Counted from the stretch's first letter, positions 1 through 8,731 are shown. The stretch is 64,000 bases of DNA from Xenorhabdus lircayensis (GCF_016306625.1 NZ_JACOII010000060.1:1-64000), one strand, 5' to 3'. Numbers and translations: made by a program. The notes: a model not told the origin generated them from the letters alone.

Positions 1-69
1 TCCTTTCCCATGTCCTTTGACCTGTTCTGATTTGTGGCAATAACGGCAATAGACGTCAACTTTGACCAT
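1..69 (-). CDS. insA: IS1 InsA N-terminus (partial)
   Basis: This is the first 23 codons of the IS1 InsA zinc-finger protein, reading MAKVDVYCRYCHKSEQ and then a KGHGKG motif. InsA binds the IS1 ends and supplies the N-terminal part of the InsAB' transposase made by frameshifting. This copy has a single CRYC motif, whereas the copy at 54350 carries three tandem ones, so it serves as the unexpanded reference. The gene is cut by the window edge, so whether it is intact is unknown. Confidence 0.8.
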   Translation of the reverse strand, partial: MVKVDVYCRYCHKSEQVKGHGKG

Positions 70-128
70 GCTTCATCCTTAAAAAGCCGGAAGCATATCA
101 CAGTAACTAACCATTTAATACATGACCC
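1..128 (-). mobile_element. IS1-family element, 5' end only (runs off the window)
   Basis: The terminal inverted repeat lies at about 107-128 and ends in CATGACCC. It matches the ends of the second IS1 copy at 54292-55090 (TATTTAATACACGACCC at its right end). The insA start codon lies inside at 67-69 on the minus strand. The rest of the element is outside the window. Its insertion point at 128/129 cuts a fimbrial gene. The target duplication cannot be checked because the far end is missing. Confidence 0.85.
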
Positions 129-372
129 GGATAAGAAGCTCTTTTTGGTACTCTGCACCATATTGATATAACGCTTTCTCTGAAATAATGCCCATATTTA
201 TAGATTGCCAGGCATCTTCCATTTCAATTGAGCAACTGGAAGAAACCACCGAGCCACCAATATTAAGTCGGCCTATAAATGGATTAAGAGAATATTCCAA
301 CGCCGACGCAGATTCCAACAGGCACAACGATAAAAAGGCAAGAATTCCTTTTTTAATTAAACAAGCATTCAC
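115..372 (-). pseudogene. Fimbrial subunit, truncated by IS1
   Basis: This is the N-terminal 80 or so residues of a secreted fimbrial protein: a signal peptide (MNACLIKKGILAFLSLC, then ESASA), the strand GGSVVSSSCSIEM with the conserved first cysteine, and the MGIISEKAL stretch typical of type-1-like subunits. After ...QKELLIR the reading frame enters the IS1 terminal repeat at position 128 and stops after VMY. The C-terminal half, including the second cysteine and the donor-strand-accepting fold, is lost. It lies just downstream of, and parallel to, the intact subunit at 496-1038, so it was probably the next gene of a fimbrial operon (usher and chaperone would follow beyond the IS). Confidence 0.85.
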
Positions 373-411
373 CTGATGAATCTCCAGTTATCTTTATTTC
401 AACAAATAAAA

Positions 412-480
412 AAACCTATCCTGAAATAGCGAATTATGTTATATAATTACACAATTCGCTAAACTTGTTTTTTTAGGTTT
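412..480 (-). terminator. Hairpin between the fimbrial subunit genes
   Basis: There is an inner 9-bp stem, TAGCGAATT (427-435) with AATTCGCTA (453-461), and an outer AAACCTA/TAGGTTT pair (412-418 with 474-480). On the minus strand the structure is followed by a T-rich run (positions below 412). It fits an attenuating terminator after the major subunit gene, as is common in fimbrial operons where the major pilin is made in excess. Confidence 0.55.
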
Positions 481-495
481 AGGAATAATTGAGAT

Positions 496-1038
496 TTATT
501 TGTAAGACATTAAGAAGTTAGTCATCCCACTGAAATCCCCTTCAGTGACTTCTCCTTTACTGTCTTTTGCTTTTTTCGCATATGCAAAAAAGTGCAATTC
601 ATTTGTATTAGCCCCTAGATTCGTTGCAGTCGTTTTTTGGCCCAGGATAATGTTCTCACCATTCATTCCTTCCAGACGTACTGCAACATTTTTAGCGCCA
701 CCCTGCATTGATAATTCAGAAGCGTCGTTGTGGAGCCCTGAAAATTTAATTTCAACTTGTTTGGCTATGCTCGGCTCACACTGTTCTAATTTTATCGCAA
801 ATTCTTTTTTGGCTTCTTCTCCTTTATTCAATAAAGACTTACTTAATAGACCAAATCGAACGGACTGATCAAGAGACTCATGGGTAATATTACATGGAGC
901 ATCAACAACAGAACCCGTAAATTTAATTTCCCCCTGCCCACCAATAAACGTTTGATCTAATTGTGGAACATCACTTGCCTGTGCATTAAACACACCCAGA
1001 GCCATCGCCGCAATAATTGCTATTTTTGTTAACTTCAT
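496..1038 (-). CDS. Major fimbrial subunit (type 1 / MrpA-like)
   Basis: A 180-residue secreted pilin of the chaperone-usher class. The start chosen is the ATG at 1038, because it begins a clean signal peptide (MKLTKIAIIAAMALGVFNAQA) and has a GAAGGAAAC ribosome-binding site just upstream. A longer reading from 1083 would add 15 residues before the signal. The mature part has the TGSVVDAPCNI strand, a second cysteine in KLEQCEPS for the usual disulfide, and a C-terminal beta-zipper with a penultimate tyrosine (FLMSYK). The invertible segment at 1238-1539 and the recombinase at 1493-2119 lie directly upstream, the same order as mrpI-switch-mrpA in Proteus. Expression is therefore probably phase-variable. 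The gene downstream is truncated by IS1, so assembly of a complete fimbria from this locus is doubtful. Confidence 0.88.
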   Translation of the reverse strand: MKLTKIAIIAAMALGVFNAQASDVPQLDQTFIGGQGEIKFTGSVVDAPCNITHESLDQSVRFGLLSKSLLNKGEEAKKEFAIKLEQCEPSIAKQVEIKFSGLHNDASELSMQGGAKNVAVRLEGMNGENIILGQKTTATNLGANTNELHFFAYAKKAKDSKGEVTEGDFSGMTNFLMSYK

Positions 1039-1237
1039 TTTGTTTCCTTCGACTTTTCTTAATACATATAGAACAACCTTCAAACAGACAATAATGCTGA
1101 TGTTATCTGTTTGAAGATGTTGCTCCAGTCATTCCAGAAATTTCGGTCATATATAGAAACGCCATCAATTGTTATAGAACAATCTATTGATATTTTATAT
1201 TTAGAGCTAATAAAATGAGCCCAGAAACAGTTAACAA

Positions 1238-1539
1238 TTAGTACCAAACTGTTAACTCCAATAGATTAACCTTTATAAATACACATTCTGTTTATGTTTT
1301 GTTTAAAACCTCAAACATTGAGGTTTTTTATTCTTTCGATAACGAAGTAAACATTATTAGAGGGGAATTTTAATGGAATAGAAGTGGTCGGATGTCTTGA
1401 CTTTTCTTAAATTTACAAAAAGTTAAGCCAAAATATTTAGTTTTATTCATCAACGTGTTGAAAAAACATTTTGCAAAATAAAAAAAAGTCGATTAGCTTA
1501 CAGACAAAGAAATTTCAGCTGTTAACAGTTTGGTACTAA
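1238..1539. promoter_or_regulatory. Invertible fimbrial switch bounded by perfect 19-bp inverted repeats
   Basis: The left repeat TTAGTACCAAACTGTTAAC (1238-1256) is matched exactly by its reverse complement at 1521-1539. With one mismatch the match extends outward by four more bases. The 264-bp interior is AT-rich and contains a terminator-like hairpin (1305-1327). Position between a FimB/MrpI-type recombinase and the major pilin gene, together with the size, matches the fim/mrp switches. The right repeat lies inside the recombinase 3' end, so inversion should also change its last codons. I could not decide by eye whether the present orientation is ON or OFF; a TTGACT at 1397-1402 has no good -10 partner. 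Confidence 0.82.
1305..1327. terminator. Hairpin inside the invertible segment
   Basis: A perfect 10-bp stem AAAACCTCAA (1305-1314) pairs with TTGAGGTTTT (1318-1327) across a 3-nt loop. A T-run follows on the plus strand and a weaker one on the minus strand. It would stop transcripts entering the switch, for example read-through from the recombinase gene towards the pilin gene. Because it is inside the invertible DNA it flips with it, but it is nearly symmetrical. Confidence 0.5.
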
Positions 1540-2119
1540 ATGTAATCCTTTTTCGCTTCCCTCTTGCCCGCCAAATTCCATCAAAGCGACCAGCATTACT
1601 CGCGGTATACCTGACTGTATGACGAATATTACGATGACCTAAATAGTCTTGAATCAAACGAGTATCGACGCCATTATCTGCTAACGCATAGCCACATGAA
1701 TGACGCAACATGTGCGGATTCGCGCAAATCGCAATTTCTGCCTTGATACTCGTGTTCCTAATGATTTTATAGAACTGTTGCCGTGACAAGGGCTCGCCAG
1801 TGCGGGAAATAAACAACCATTCGCTTTTGCCAAATTTTTCAAACTTTTTACGTACAGTTAGCCACTTACGTAACAATTGAATTTCCCTAGAGATCATGGG
1901 ATGGATGGTGGAAAAGCCATTTTTCAAACGATTAACGCTCAAACTCCGGTCACGCAGATCCACATCAGACATACGTAGCCCCAACAGTTCAGAAGCGCGA
2001 AAACCATGGATAAAGCCCATAAAAAGCATACAGATATTACGCTCTGCATTGGCACCTTTTTCCAATTCAGCTAATAGCTGCTCAATTTCAGATTGAGTTA
2101 AATATTTACGTTTTAGCAT
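1493..2119 (-). CDS. Tyrosine recombinase, FimB/FimE/MrpI family
   Basis: A 208-residue site-specific recombinase. The catalytic set is visible: Arg41 in GFRASELLGL, His136 and Arg139 in HMLRH, His162 in GHR, and the nucleophile Tyr171 in TVRYTASN. The length is that of the short fimbrial invertases, which lack the N-terminal arm-binding domain of phage integrases. Its likely substrate is the adjacent 1238-1539 segment. The last codons (STKLLTAEISLSVS) are encoded across the right inverted repeat. After inversion the same frame would read STKLLTPID and stop, so the C-terminus should alternate with switch state. Confidence 0.9.
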   Translation of the reverse strand: MLKRKYLTQSEIEQLLAELEKGANAERNICMLFMGFIHGFRASELLGLRMSDVDLRDRSLSVNRLKNGFSTIHPMISREIQLLRKWLTVRKKFEKFGKSEWLFISRTGEPLSRQQFYKIIRNTSIKAEIAICANPHMLRHSCGYALADNGVDTRLIQDYLGHRNIRHTVRYTASNAGRFDGIWRARGKRKRITFSTKLLTAEISLSVS

Positions 2120-2831
2120 GATGCATTACTCTCTGTGGTAGTTGATTATCTTCTCTTATAATTAAAATCATTCATGTAACGAAAATTTCTTGAATGAGAT
2201 ATTGATTTCCAAAATGAAAAAGATTGCAACATAACGCCATAAAGCATAATTCGTAACATGATGACTAAAAACATATAGTCAACCATGCAATTATTTTTAT
2301 ATAAACTAAAAATCATCTTAACTTCCCAATTACACAAAAAATAAAAAAATATTATATAAATAGAATATTTTATACAATAAAACTATATTTTTATTGCCAG
2401 CCATTAGCAAAAACATTGTAGAAAAAACATTTCAATTCATTAAATAATGCGACAAACAAGACAAGCAAGTAATCGCGTTTACTCATCCAAAACACGAGTA
2501 GATAGAAAATCCACCTTTAATATACTTCCTCACGAAGATAATGAATAAAATATGATATTAGTGAAGAAGTGAATGATAATTACATGACAAATTTATTTCA
2601 TAAATATGACAATATTATTACAATAAGATTAATTGGTGGGAATAGGATAATAACTACTTGAAATATATTGATTATTGAGTATGGAAATAACGCTATCAAT
2701 TTCTATCCATTAAGCCATATATGGCACTACATATGGCTTTTTGAAACATTTCATAGAATGAAATGCGGATAGTATTCACTTCTCATTGATAAAATGAGAA
2801 GCATTGAACTAAGATATGTGTTCTCTGATTA
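2120..2831. other. AT-rich intergenic stretch
   Basis: No convincing gene is seen; a 63-codon reading on the minus strand (2146-2337) has no recognisable features. A hairpin AAGCCATAT (2712-2720) / ATATGGCTT (2731-2739), followed by a T-run on the plus strand, is terminator-like and lies downstream of the tryptophanase relic. The recombinase promoter presumably lies just upstream of 2119. Confidence 0.5.
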
Positions 2832-3797
2832 TCACATCTCTGCAATCGGCTTTAGTCTGGCCGTAAAATGGCGTAAGATTGGCGGCTCGTAAGTAAAGGT
2901 TAAGCCCTTGATATTAGCCGCAGGCTGCTTTAACGCAATAAAAGCATCAACGACATAATCCATATGGTCATTGGTATAAACACGGCGAGGAATAGCTAAT
3001 CTCATCAATTCCATCGGTGACTCTTTTTGTTTACCTGTATCTGGATCACGCCCCAATAATAAAGCTCCAATTTCTACACTTCTGATACCCCTTCCAAATA
3101 TAATTCATTATTCAATGCGTGAGCGGGGAACTGATCACTGGGAATATGGGGCAGGAGCAATTTCGCATCCACAAAAACAGCATGACCTCCGATCGGGTAC
3201 TGAATGGGAATCCCCGCTTTTCTTAGTTGTTCCCCCAAATAAGTGACCTGATTAATGCGGTAGGATAGAAAATTCTCATCCATTCCCTCTTCGAGACCAA
3301 TCGCCAATGCTTCCATATCACAACCAGCCAGCCCTCCATAAGTCACAAACCCTTCCATCGGAGTACAGCGAATACGCACTTCATTAAACAACGTCTCATC
3401 ATTACGAAAACAACAAAGACCACCAATATTCACCATCGGGTCTTTTTTCGCTGACATCGTAAGCATATCGCCATATTGGTACATTTCTTTGACGATTTCT
3501 TTAACGGATTTGTCTTCGTAACCTTTTTCTCTCTGTTTAATAAACCAAGCGTTTTCACAAAAACGCGCTGAATCAATGACGACCGGAATATCATATTGTT
3601 TTGCTATCTCATGTACTGCTTTCATATTATCAAGCGAAACCGGCTGCCCTCCCGTACTATTCAATATAAACCATATCAGAAGGCAGCATGAAAGGGTTAT
3701 ATCCCGCACTTTCCAATGCCACTTCACGTTCAGCACGGTTTGTCATACGAATATTTTCTACCATTTTAATGCGGAGAGGTTCTGGAGTTTGTTTCAT
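2832..3797 (-). pseudogene. tnaA: Tryptophanase (tnaA) relic
   Basis: Three pieces of tryptophanase, which splits tryptophan into indole, pyruvate and ammonia using PLP, are present. The N-terminal piece begins at 3797 ([17 protein letters not shown]...) and stops after about 46 codons. The central piece resumes in another frame at [11 protein letters not shown] and carries the PLP lysine region [10 protein letters not shown]. The C-terminal piece, [17 protein letters not shown] to the end of the protein, needs a further frame change near 3078-3100, where the present frame ends EGVSEV. About 150 residues between the first two pieces are missing. [12 protein letters not shown] and LRHFTA favour tryptophanase over tyrosine phenol-lyase. 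The deletion and two frame changes make it non-functional. Confidence 0.9.
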
Positions 3798-4608
3798 TTT
3801 AATGTTCCTATCAAAAAGCAAAAAAACAGTAATAAATTACATTGCATAATGAGCAAAACCCTCTTTCATTTCTCAGTGAGAATGCAGGAACATTTCATTG
3901 CTCTAACCTGCAACATTTAAAAAATATTTTTTACCGAAATAGAAAAAAGTGATTAGATAGGAAATGGTTTTAATATCCGATAACCAATATTAGATTGTAT
4001 TTGAAAAGATAATTTGTACAACATTACCCCAAGATTCATACATTGACCCTATACTATATTAATACATATAAAATGTACTTATACGACAATGTAATATTCC
4101 TGTCCATGTTGATTTAAAAATAATGACACATAACAATATTCATGAGTCAATAAATTTAATTTACAATTAAATATCCTTCTGTTAGTAAAAACTCTCTTAA
4201 TAAATAATTACAATTACAATGTTACTTATATTTTTAATCACATTAAAAAATTATATGGATAAAGAATTATCAAAAATCCATTAATCTATAACCGACAAAA
4301 TAGAAATAACCATCAGTCTTATGTTATGCCATCCATTTGCAATTCACATGGATATTTGCTGAATGATTGTGCGGTCGAATTTTAACAAGACATTTCAAAA
4401 TGGATAAATGTCCAGTGATTTTTTGCGAGTCGCTTCGCAAAGAGCAACATTGTCGATAGACATATTAGTCAACTAAACGCTAGGGTAGATATCGTTCATT
4501 AACCAATGAATGCGATACAGATGAAAACACGTATGAATTCGCGGTGCAGTGCAGGCGAAGTGCTGATAAAGTATCGCAGTATACCCAAATAACACAAGGA
4601 ACGTACCA
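3798..4608. other. AT-rich intergenic stretch upstream of the tnaA relic
   Basis: About 800 bases, very AT-rich, without a supported gene. I looked for a tnaC-type leader peptide upstream of the relic and did not see a convincing one. A small hairpin (TTTGCGA with TTCGCAAA, about 4424-4441) lies 170 bases before the next gene. Confidence 0.4.
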
Positions 4609-4959
4609 ATGAGCCTTAATGTTTCATTTCGCCATACTGACATTGATACCCCAGAATTAATACTTAATGGCAGTGCACTCAGCGATGCTGGATTTACCGC
4701 GAATGAGTTATTTCATATCTCACAATTTTCCAATGGAGTCATTATCTCTCTTGTTGACCCCAACGCAGATCTGGTCAGTTTAATCAATGAAGTGGAAGAT
4801 AATCCATACGAAGGAATTGACAGTATTCGTGAAAATGGCGAGCTTTATATTGCAGGGGATTGGCTAACAATCAGTAACTTAGTGGAACAACCTATTAACA
4901 TTGAAATGGAATCTGGAAAGATTATTCTTAAGCCAAAATTGATGGAAATGCTGGCTTAA
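4609..4959 (+). CDS. SymE-like small protein with an internally duplicated domain
   Basis: A 116-residue acidic protein with no signal peptide; an ACAAGGAACG ribosome-binding site precedes the ATG. Two halves follow the same pattern. Residues 15-49 read PELILNGSALSDAGFT...NGVIISL, and residues 78-111 read GELYIAGDWLTISNLV...SGKIILKP. Both resemble the SymE / AbrB-like half-barrel pattern (strand, GxWL, AGF, then a strand pair). SymE proteins are RNA-associated toxins or relatives, but the toxin assignment here is weak. No antisense RNA partner is evident by eye. It stands alone, followed by a 17-bp tandem repeat. Confidence 0.45.
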   Translation: MSLNVSFRHTDIDTPELILNGSALSDAGFTANELFHISQFSNGVIISLVDPNADLVSLINEVEDNPYEGIDSIRENGELYIAGDWLTISNLVEQPINIEMESGKIILKPKLMEMLA

Positions 4960-4970
4960 AGCTATTCTCA

Positions 4971-5055
4971 ATTTAAAACTACTGTTCATTTAAAGCCACT
5001 GTCTATTTAAAACCATTGTCTACTTAAAACCATTGATTATTTAAACGCCTGTTCA
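4971..5055. repeat. Five imperfect 17-bp tandem repeats
   Basis: Units begin at 4971, 4988, 5005, 5022 and 5039, with the pattern ATTTAAAACCATTGTCT and 1-5 changes per unit. They start 11 bases after the stop of the SymE-like gene and run towards the 3' end of the SDR gene on the other strand. No coding role is evident. They may be a replication-slippage product or a 3' untranslated element. Confidence 0.75.
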
Positions 5056-5147
5056 TCAATGAGCCGGAAAAATATTGAGAAAAATTCCGGCTTGTATACC
5101 CAATATATTTCAAGTTACAGGGCGGCAATTCAGGCTTATCATAAAGT

Positions 5148-5894
5148 CTATTTTCCACCGGCCAAATCAATGAAATTACCCGTAACATACGATGATTCAT
5201 CAGACAGCAACCACGCAATGGCCTGAGCAACTTCTTCCGGTTGCCCACCCCGTTTCATGGGCAGGGAATCTTTGATGCGGTCAACTCTTCCAGGCTCTCC
5301 ACCATCGGCATGCATTTCAGTATAGATGAATCCAGGACGCACAGCATTTACCCTAATCCCCTGTGCAGCCACTTCTTGCGCCAGCCCAATTGTCATCGTA
5401 TCAACAGCACCTTTCGATGCCGCATAATCAACATATTCATGGGGAGATCCCAATCTGGCAGCGGCTGATGAAACATTAACGATTACACCACCTTGGCCAC
5501 CATGACGAAAAGCCATTCTTTTAACTGCTTCACGGGCACAGAGAAAAGTTCCAGTGACATTTGTCGCGAAGATTTCATTTAGTCGTTCTGCTGTTAACTG
5601 CTCAATCGTTGCCTGAGCCTTTAAAATTCCAGCGTTGTTCACTAACCCAGAAATAGACCCCAGTTCTTTTTCCGCCTGCTGGAACAACGCCATCACTTGT
5701 TTTTCATCCGCTATATCTACCTGAACCGCTATCGCTGACTGCCCGAGAGCACGGATCATATCCACGACTTCATAGGCTTTGTCTTCACGGCTACGATAAC
5801 TAATGCAGATATGATGCCCTTGTTTTGCCAAACAAAGCACCGTGGCCTTACCGATACCACGGGAACCACCTGTAATAATCGTCACTTTTTGCAC
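5148..5894 (-). CDS. ygfF: SDR oxidoreductase, YgfF-like
   Basis: A 248-residue short-chain dehydrogenase/reductase. It has the NAD(P)-binding TGGSRGIG at residues 8-15, NNAG at 86-89, catalytic Ser143, and Tyr157/Lys161 (YVDYAASK). The C-terminus GNFIDLAGGK is nearly the same as that of E. coli YgfF, and the whole protein aligns with it end to end from memory. The physiological substrate of YgfF is not established. Length is normal and nothing is broken. Confidence 0.88.
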   Translation of the reverse strand: MQKVTIITGGSRGIGKATVLCLAKQGHHICISYRSREDKAYEVVDMIRALGQSAIAVQVDIADEKQVMALFQQAEKELGSISGLVNNAGILKAQATIEQLTAERLNEIFATNVTGTFLCAREAVKRMAFRHGGQGGVIVNVSSAAARLGSPHEYVDYAASKGAVDTMTIGLAQEVAAQGIRVNAVRPGFIYTEMHADGGEPGRVDRIKDSLPMKRGGQPEEVAQAIAWLLSDESSYVTGNFIDLAGGK

Positions 5895-5940
5895 AATGCC
5901 ACCCTCCCCATTTTTCGCATCATTTTTTCACATCAAAACT

Positions 5941-6048
5941 TTAGGTGCACACTAATTGACTCATTGATTTCAAATCGGCCACCAGATCATCAACGTTGTT
6001 ATCCGACAGATTCTGGTGCATTTCACTGCGACACTTAAGCGCTGACAT
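5941..6048 (-). CDS. Possible small protein upstream of the SDR gene
   Basis: A 35-codon reading starts with MSALKCRSEMHQ, runs through NVDDLVADLKSM and ends in VCT. A GGAA lies about 8 bases before the ATG, and it stops 46 bases before the SDR start on the same strand. Composition looks protein-like (acidic helix), but I do not recognise a family. It could be a leader gene or chance. Confidence 0.3.
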   Translation of the reverse strand: MSALKCRSEMHQNLSDNNVDDLVADLKSMSQLVCT

Positions 6049-6409
6049 AAGTTTTATTCCATGTTAGCCAGTTCCAAATTAATATAACGACATGGAAAAT
6101 AACAAAGATTATACGGTTTTGACTATTTATTTAAAACATATTCACCTCACGATAATATCTTTATCCTATTTCTCAAAACACTGTAATATTTATTTGATTT
6201 TCTTTGTATATTTCAACACGTAAATGATGAGTAAAAATCTAAAAGTTAAATACACTCAGTTACCGATAAAAACGGTTGAATAATTAAAAATAAACACCTA
6301 TAAAAATTTAAATATTCCCTATGCCAAATTTGCAATCACATCATTCAAAACTATACTCCAAACTGCAAGAATAGATTTCGGGTTTCAGTACTCTAATCAG
6401 AGGAAATAT
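6049..6409. other. Intergenic stretch before the DUF3761 gene
   Basis: AT-rich, with no supported gene. It must hold the promoter of the 6413 gene and that of the divergent minus-strand genes. Confidence 0.4.
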
Positions 6410-6412
6410 ATG

Positions 6413-6739
6413 ATGAAAAGCTTGAAGTTATCAGTTGCAGCATTACTGGTGTTGTTTTCAAGTGCAGCACTTGCAGCGCCTGCGGTATCAACCTCAGCCG
6501 AAACCGCGCCAAAAACAGCAACGACAGTAGAACATAATATTCAGTCAGCAAAAAACAAAGTTAACTCGTTAGAGAAGAAAGTAACCAAAAAAGCAAAAAG
6601 CCAAAAAGTATCAAAGAAAAAAAATAAATCTGTAAAAAAAGGAGCCAATACGGCCCTTTGTAAAGACGGGACTTATAGCAAGAGTAAATCTCATAAAGGA
6701 GCCTGCTCTCGCCACGGCGGTGTTAATAAATGGTTATAA
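6413..6739 (+). CDS. Secreted lysine-rich DUF3761 protein
   Basis: A 108-residue protein: signal peptide MKSLKLSVAALLVLFSSAALA, an Ala/Thr-rich stretch, a strongly basic middle (residues about 45-78, mainly Lys), and the C-terminal DUF3761 motif CKDGTYSKSKSHKGACSRHG. Two ATG codons are adjacent (6410 and 6413). AGAGGAAA ends about 5-8 bases upstream, so the second is slightly favoured. The family is found in secreted or periplasmic proteins without an assigned function. The two cysteines may form a disulfide. Its own terminator follows at 6768-6796, so it is probably monocistronic. Confidence 0.8.
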   Translation: MKSLKLSVAALLVLFSSAALAAPAVSTSAETAPKTATTVEHNIQSAKNKVNSLEKKVTKKAKSQKVSKKKNKSVKKGANTALCKDGTYSKSKSHKGACSRHGGVNKWL

Positions 6740-6767
6740 CCTGACGTTGATTTTTCGTCATGCACAG

Positions 6768-6796
6768 TTAGGGAGCTTTGGCTCCCTAATTCTTTT
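6768..6796 (+). terminator. Rho-independent terminator of the DUF3761 gene
   Basis: A 9-bp stem TTAGGGAGC (6768-6776) pairs with GCTCCCTAA (6781-6789) across a TTTG loop, followed by TTCTTTTT. Confidence 0.85.
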
Positions 6797-6908
6797 TGAA
6801 TCTGAAGCGCATTTTTTAACCGGAAATAACGGTATATTTTCTTTATCTCACCTGTTCAATAGTAAATCTCTCTTCCTGCTCCGAGAACTTTCACTCGTTT
6901 TCTTCTTT

Positions 6909-7274
6909 TTAGCTACGAGAAAAATATCCAAATGCTTCTTCAATATTCGAAACGAAAAATATTTGGTTACCTCGATTACTTTCAACGATGAAATCTCGCA
7001 GACTGGCGCTAATCGTGGTGTATTTCGCTAAATCACCGATAATTGCAACTTTTGTTTGGTAATTAACAAACATTTGCAAAATTTCGCCGGCCATGCCAGT
7101 TTTCAATCGAAAAAAATCAGGGTGAAAACAATCTTTGTCGATCGCAATCCCTGCAATATTTTTATATTCATGCCCTAATATTATGTCCAAGATATCCTGT
7201 CTTGACCTAATAGATTTGCCTGTGTCCGTAATGTGCAGTAGATGTATCGTGTTTCGTTCAACGATATTTACCAT
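6909..7274 (-). CDS. DUF4180 domain protein
   Basis: A 121-residue cytoplasmic protein. The DUF4180 hallmarks are FFRLKTGMAGEILQMFVNY (residues about 54-72), VAIIGDLAKYT and LRDFIVESNRG, followed by a QIFFV strand. The family has no assigned function; its fold is STAS-like by reputation, which I cannot verify here. It is convergent with the DUF3761 gene and shares its downstream region. Confidence 0.85.
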   Translation of the reverse strand: MVNIVERNTIHLLHITDTGKSIRSRQDILDIILGHEYKNIAGIAIDKDCFHPDFFRLKTGMAGEILQMFVNYQTKVAIIGDLAKYTTISASLRDFIVESNRGNQIFFVSNIEEAFGYFSRS

Positions 7275-7852
7275 TGATTAATACCTTATATTAAATCTCA
7301 TGTTAAATAATGGGCTTATCTGTCATTGTCTAGACTTTAACCAGCATGCCACATCGCTGTCTTTCAAACCAGATAACATAAACAAACAAAACATTATTTA
7401 TATTTATATATTAATTAAATGTTTTACCCACTCACTTATGGTAACAAATTAAAAATTAACCATAAAAAATTATAAATAAATTTAAGTAATAATTTTATTG
7501 ATAATAACAATGATGAAATAAATTTTAGTGTTAATTTACAAACCGGCAATGACAAAAAAATAATAATTAATAACAACAAGTTAAATAATTAAATCCAGTT
7601 AAAATAAGCTGTATTATCAGCTAATTTTCTGGAATAAATATAAACTCCATAATACTATTCACCAGATAAAATAATAATAATGATTACACTAACTTACCAT
7701 ATAAAGTAAAAAATATAGATAATTGTCAGTAAAGTGCTAATATTCGTTACAGAAACGAAACTTATGAATGACGAATAACAGTAGCCATATATTGTTTGCT
7801 CTGCTAATATTCGTTTGTTTTTTATCCAGAGTAATAAAACGAGGAGAAGCAA
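7275..7852. other. AT-rich intergenic stretch between divergent genes
   Basis: Extremely AT-rich, with runs such as TTATAAATAAATTTAAGTAA. It lies between the divergent DUF4180 and bax genes. I see no gene or RNA; it presumably holds both promoters. Confidence 0.45.
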
Positions 7853-8626
7853 ATGCCCTCTCGAATGATGAGGACAACTGCGGTCTTCGCTTTCTTTATC
7901 TCATTAATCTTTACCGGTCTGAGCTATGCCTCGACCAGTACCTCGAAAATGCAAGAGTATTCTCACAATGGCATTCAAAAAAATTTGCCTGATTTGCGAA
8001 AATACCCTTCAGGTACACCTCGGAAGAAAGCGTTTTTAAATATTGTTGTCCCTGTAGTTGATCAGCATAATCAAAAAATTATGCAAGACCGCAAATGGCT
8101 CCTGTCACACCAGAAAACACATCACTGGTCTGCACAGGATATCAATCGATTAAAAAAGATCTGCACGGATTACAAAATGACCTGCAACTCACCAAAACAG
8201 GTCAATTGGAATAAACTACTAAGTCGGGTTGACATTATACCGACCCATTTTGTCGCCACTCAGGCGGCGGCAGAGTCCGGCTGGGGAACGTCAGAACTTG
8301 CCCAGAAAAACAATAACCTGTTCGGTATGCGTTGCGGCTCTTGCAGCAGAACCAAAGGAAAAGTCAAAGGTTATTCTGTTTACCACACCGTTGAAGATTC
8401 TGTCGTTGCCTACATGAAAAATCTGAATACGCACCGTGCCTATGAGTCACTACGTTCTTCACGTGCAACACAGAGGACAACACAGAAGCCACTGAATACC
8501 AGTAAATTGATCGATAACCTCAATGGCTATTCCGAACTGGGCGCTGACTATAATCGCTATTTACACCGGGTATTTAATGGCAATAAAAAGCTGATTTCAC
8601 AGGTACAAGAATTAGCTATCCAATAA
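7853..8626 (+). CDS. bax: Bax-type secreted glucosaminidase
   Basis: A 257-residue exported protein with a GAGGAGAAGC ribosome-binding site right before the ATG. A signal peptide (about residues 1-26) precedes the Bax/mannosyl-glycoprotein endo-beta-N-acetylglucosaminidase domain. The catalytic glutamate is Glu141 in AAAESGWGTSELA, followed by NNLFGMRC and the SVYHTVEDSVVAYMKNL stretch of this family. E. coli Bax is slightly longer and also of poorly known role. It probably cleaves peptidoglycan glycan strands in the periplasm. A strong terminator follows. Confidence 0.88.
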   Translation: MPSRMMRTTAVFAFFISLIFTGLSYASTSTSKMQEYSHNGIQKNLPDLRKYPSGTPRKKAFLNIVVPVVDQHNQKIMQDRKWLLSHQKTHHWSAQDINRLKKICTDYKMTCNSPKQVNWNKLLSRVDIIPTHFVATQAAAESGWGTSELAQKNNNLFGMRCGSCSRTKGKVKGYSVYHTVEDSVVAYMKNLNTHRAYESLRSSRATQRTTQKPLNTSKLIDNLNGYSELGADYNRYLHRVFNGNKKLISQVQELAIQ

Positions 8627-8731
8627 ATGCAGATAAATTTAGATTAACATGCTAAAAATGACATACTGCCTAATGTTCAAACATTATTAGACAAAAAGGC
8701 CATGAAATCGCCTGAATGACAGTCCCCCAAT

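Noticed and set aside
1397-1426. A TTGACT as the -35 of the fimbrial switch promoter
   Set aside because: No acceptable -10 at 16-18 bases, and it points away from the pilin gene in the present orientation. The promoter cannot be placed by eye.
2146-2337. A 63-codon minus-strand reading upstream of the recombinase
   Set aside because: Hydrophobic and AT-driven, no Shine-Dalgarno sequence and no recognisable family in an AT-rich gap.
3798-4100. A tnaC-like leader peptide before tnaA
   Set aside because: I found no short frame with the Trp-containing leader pattern on the minus strand. The region is too AT-rich to decide.
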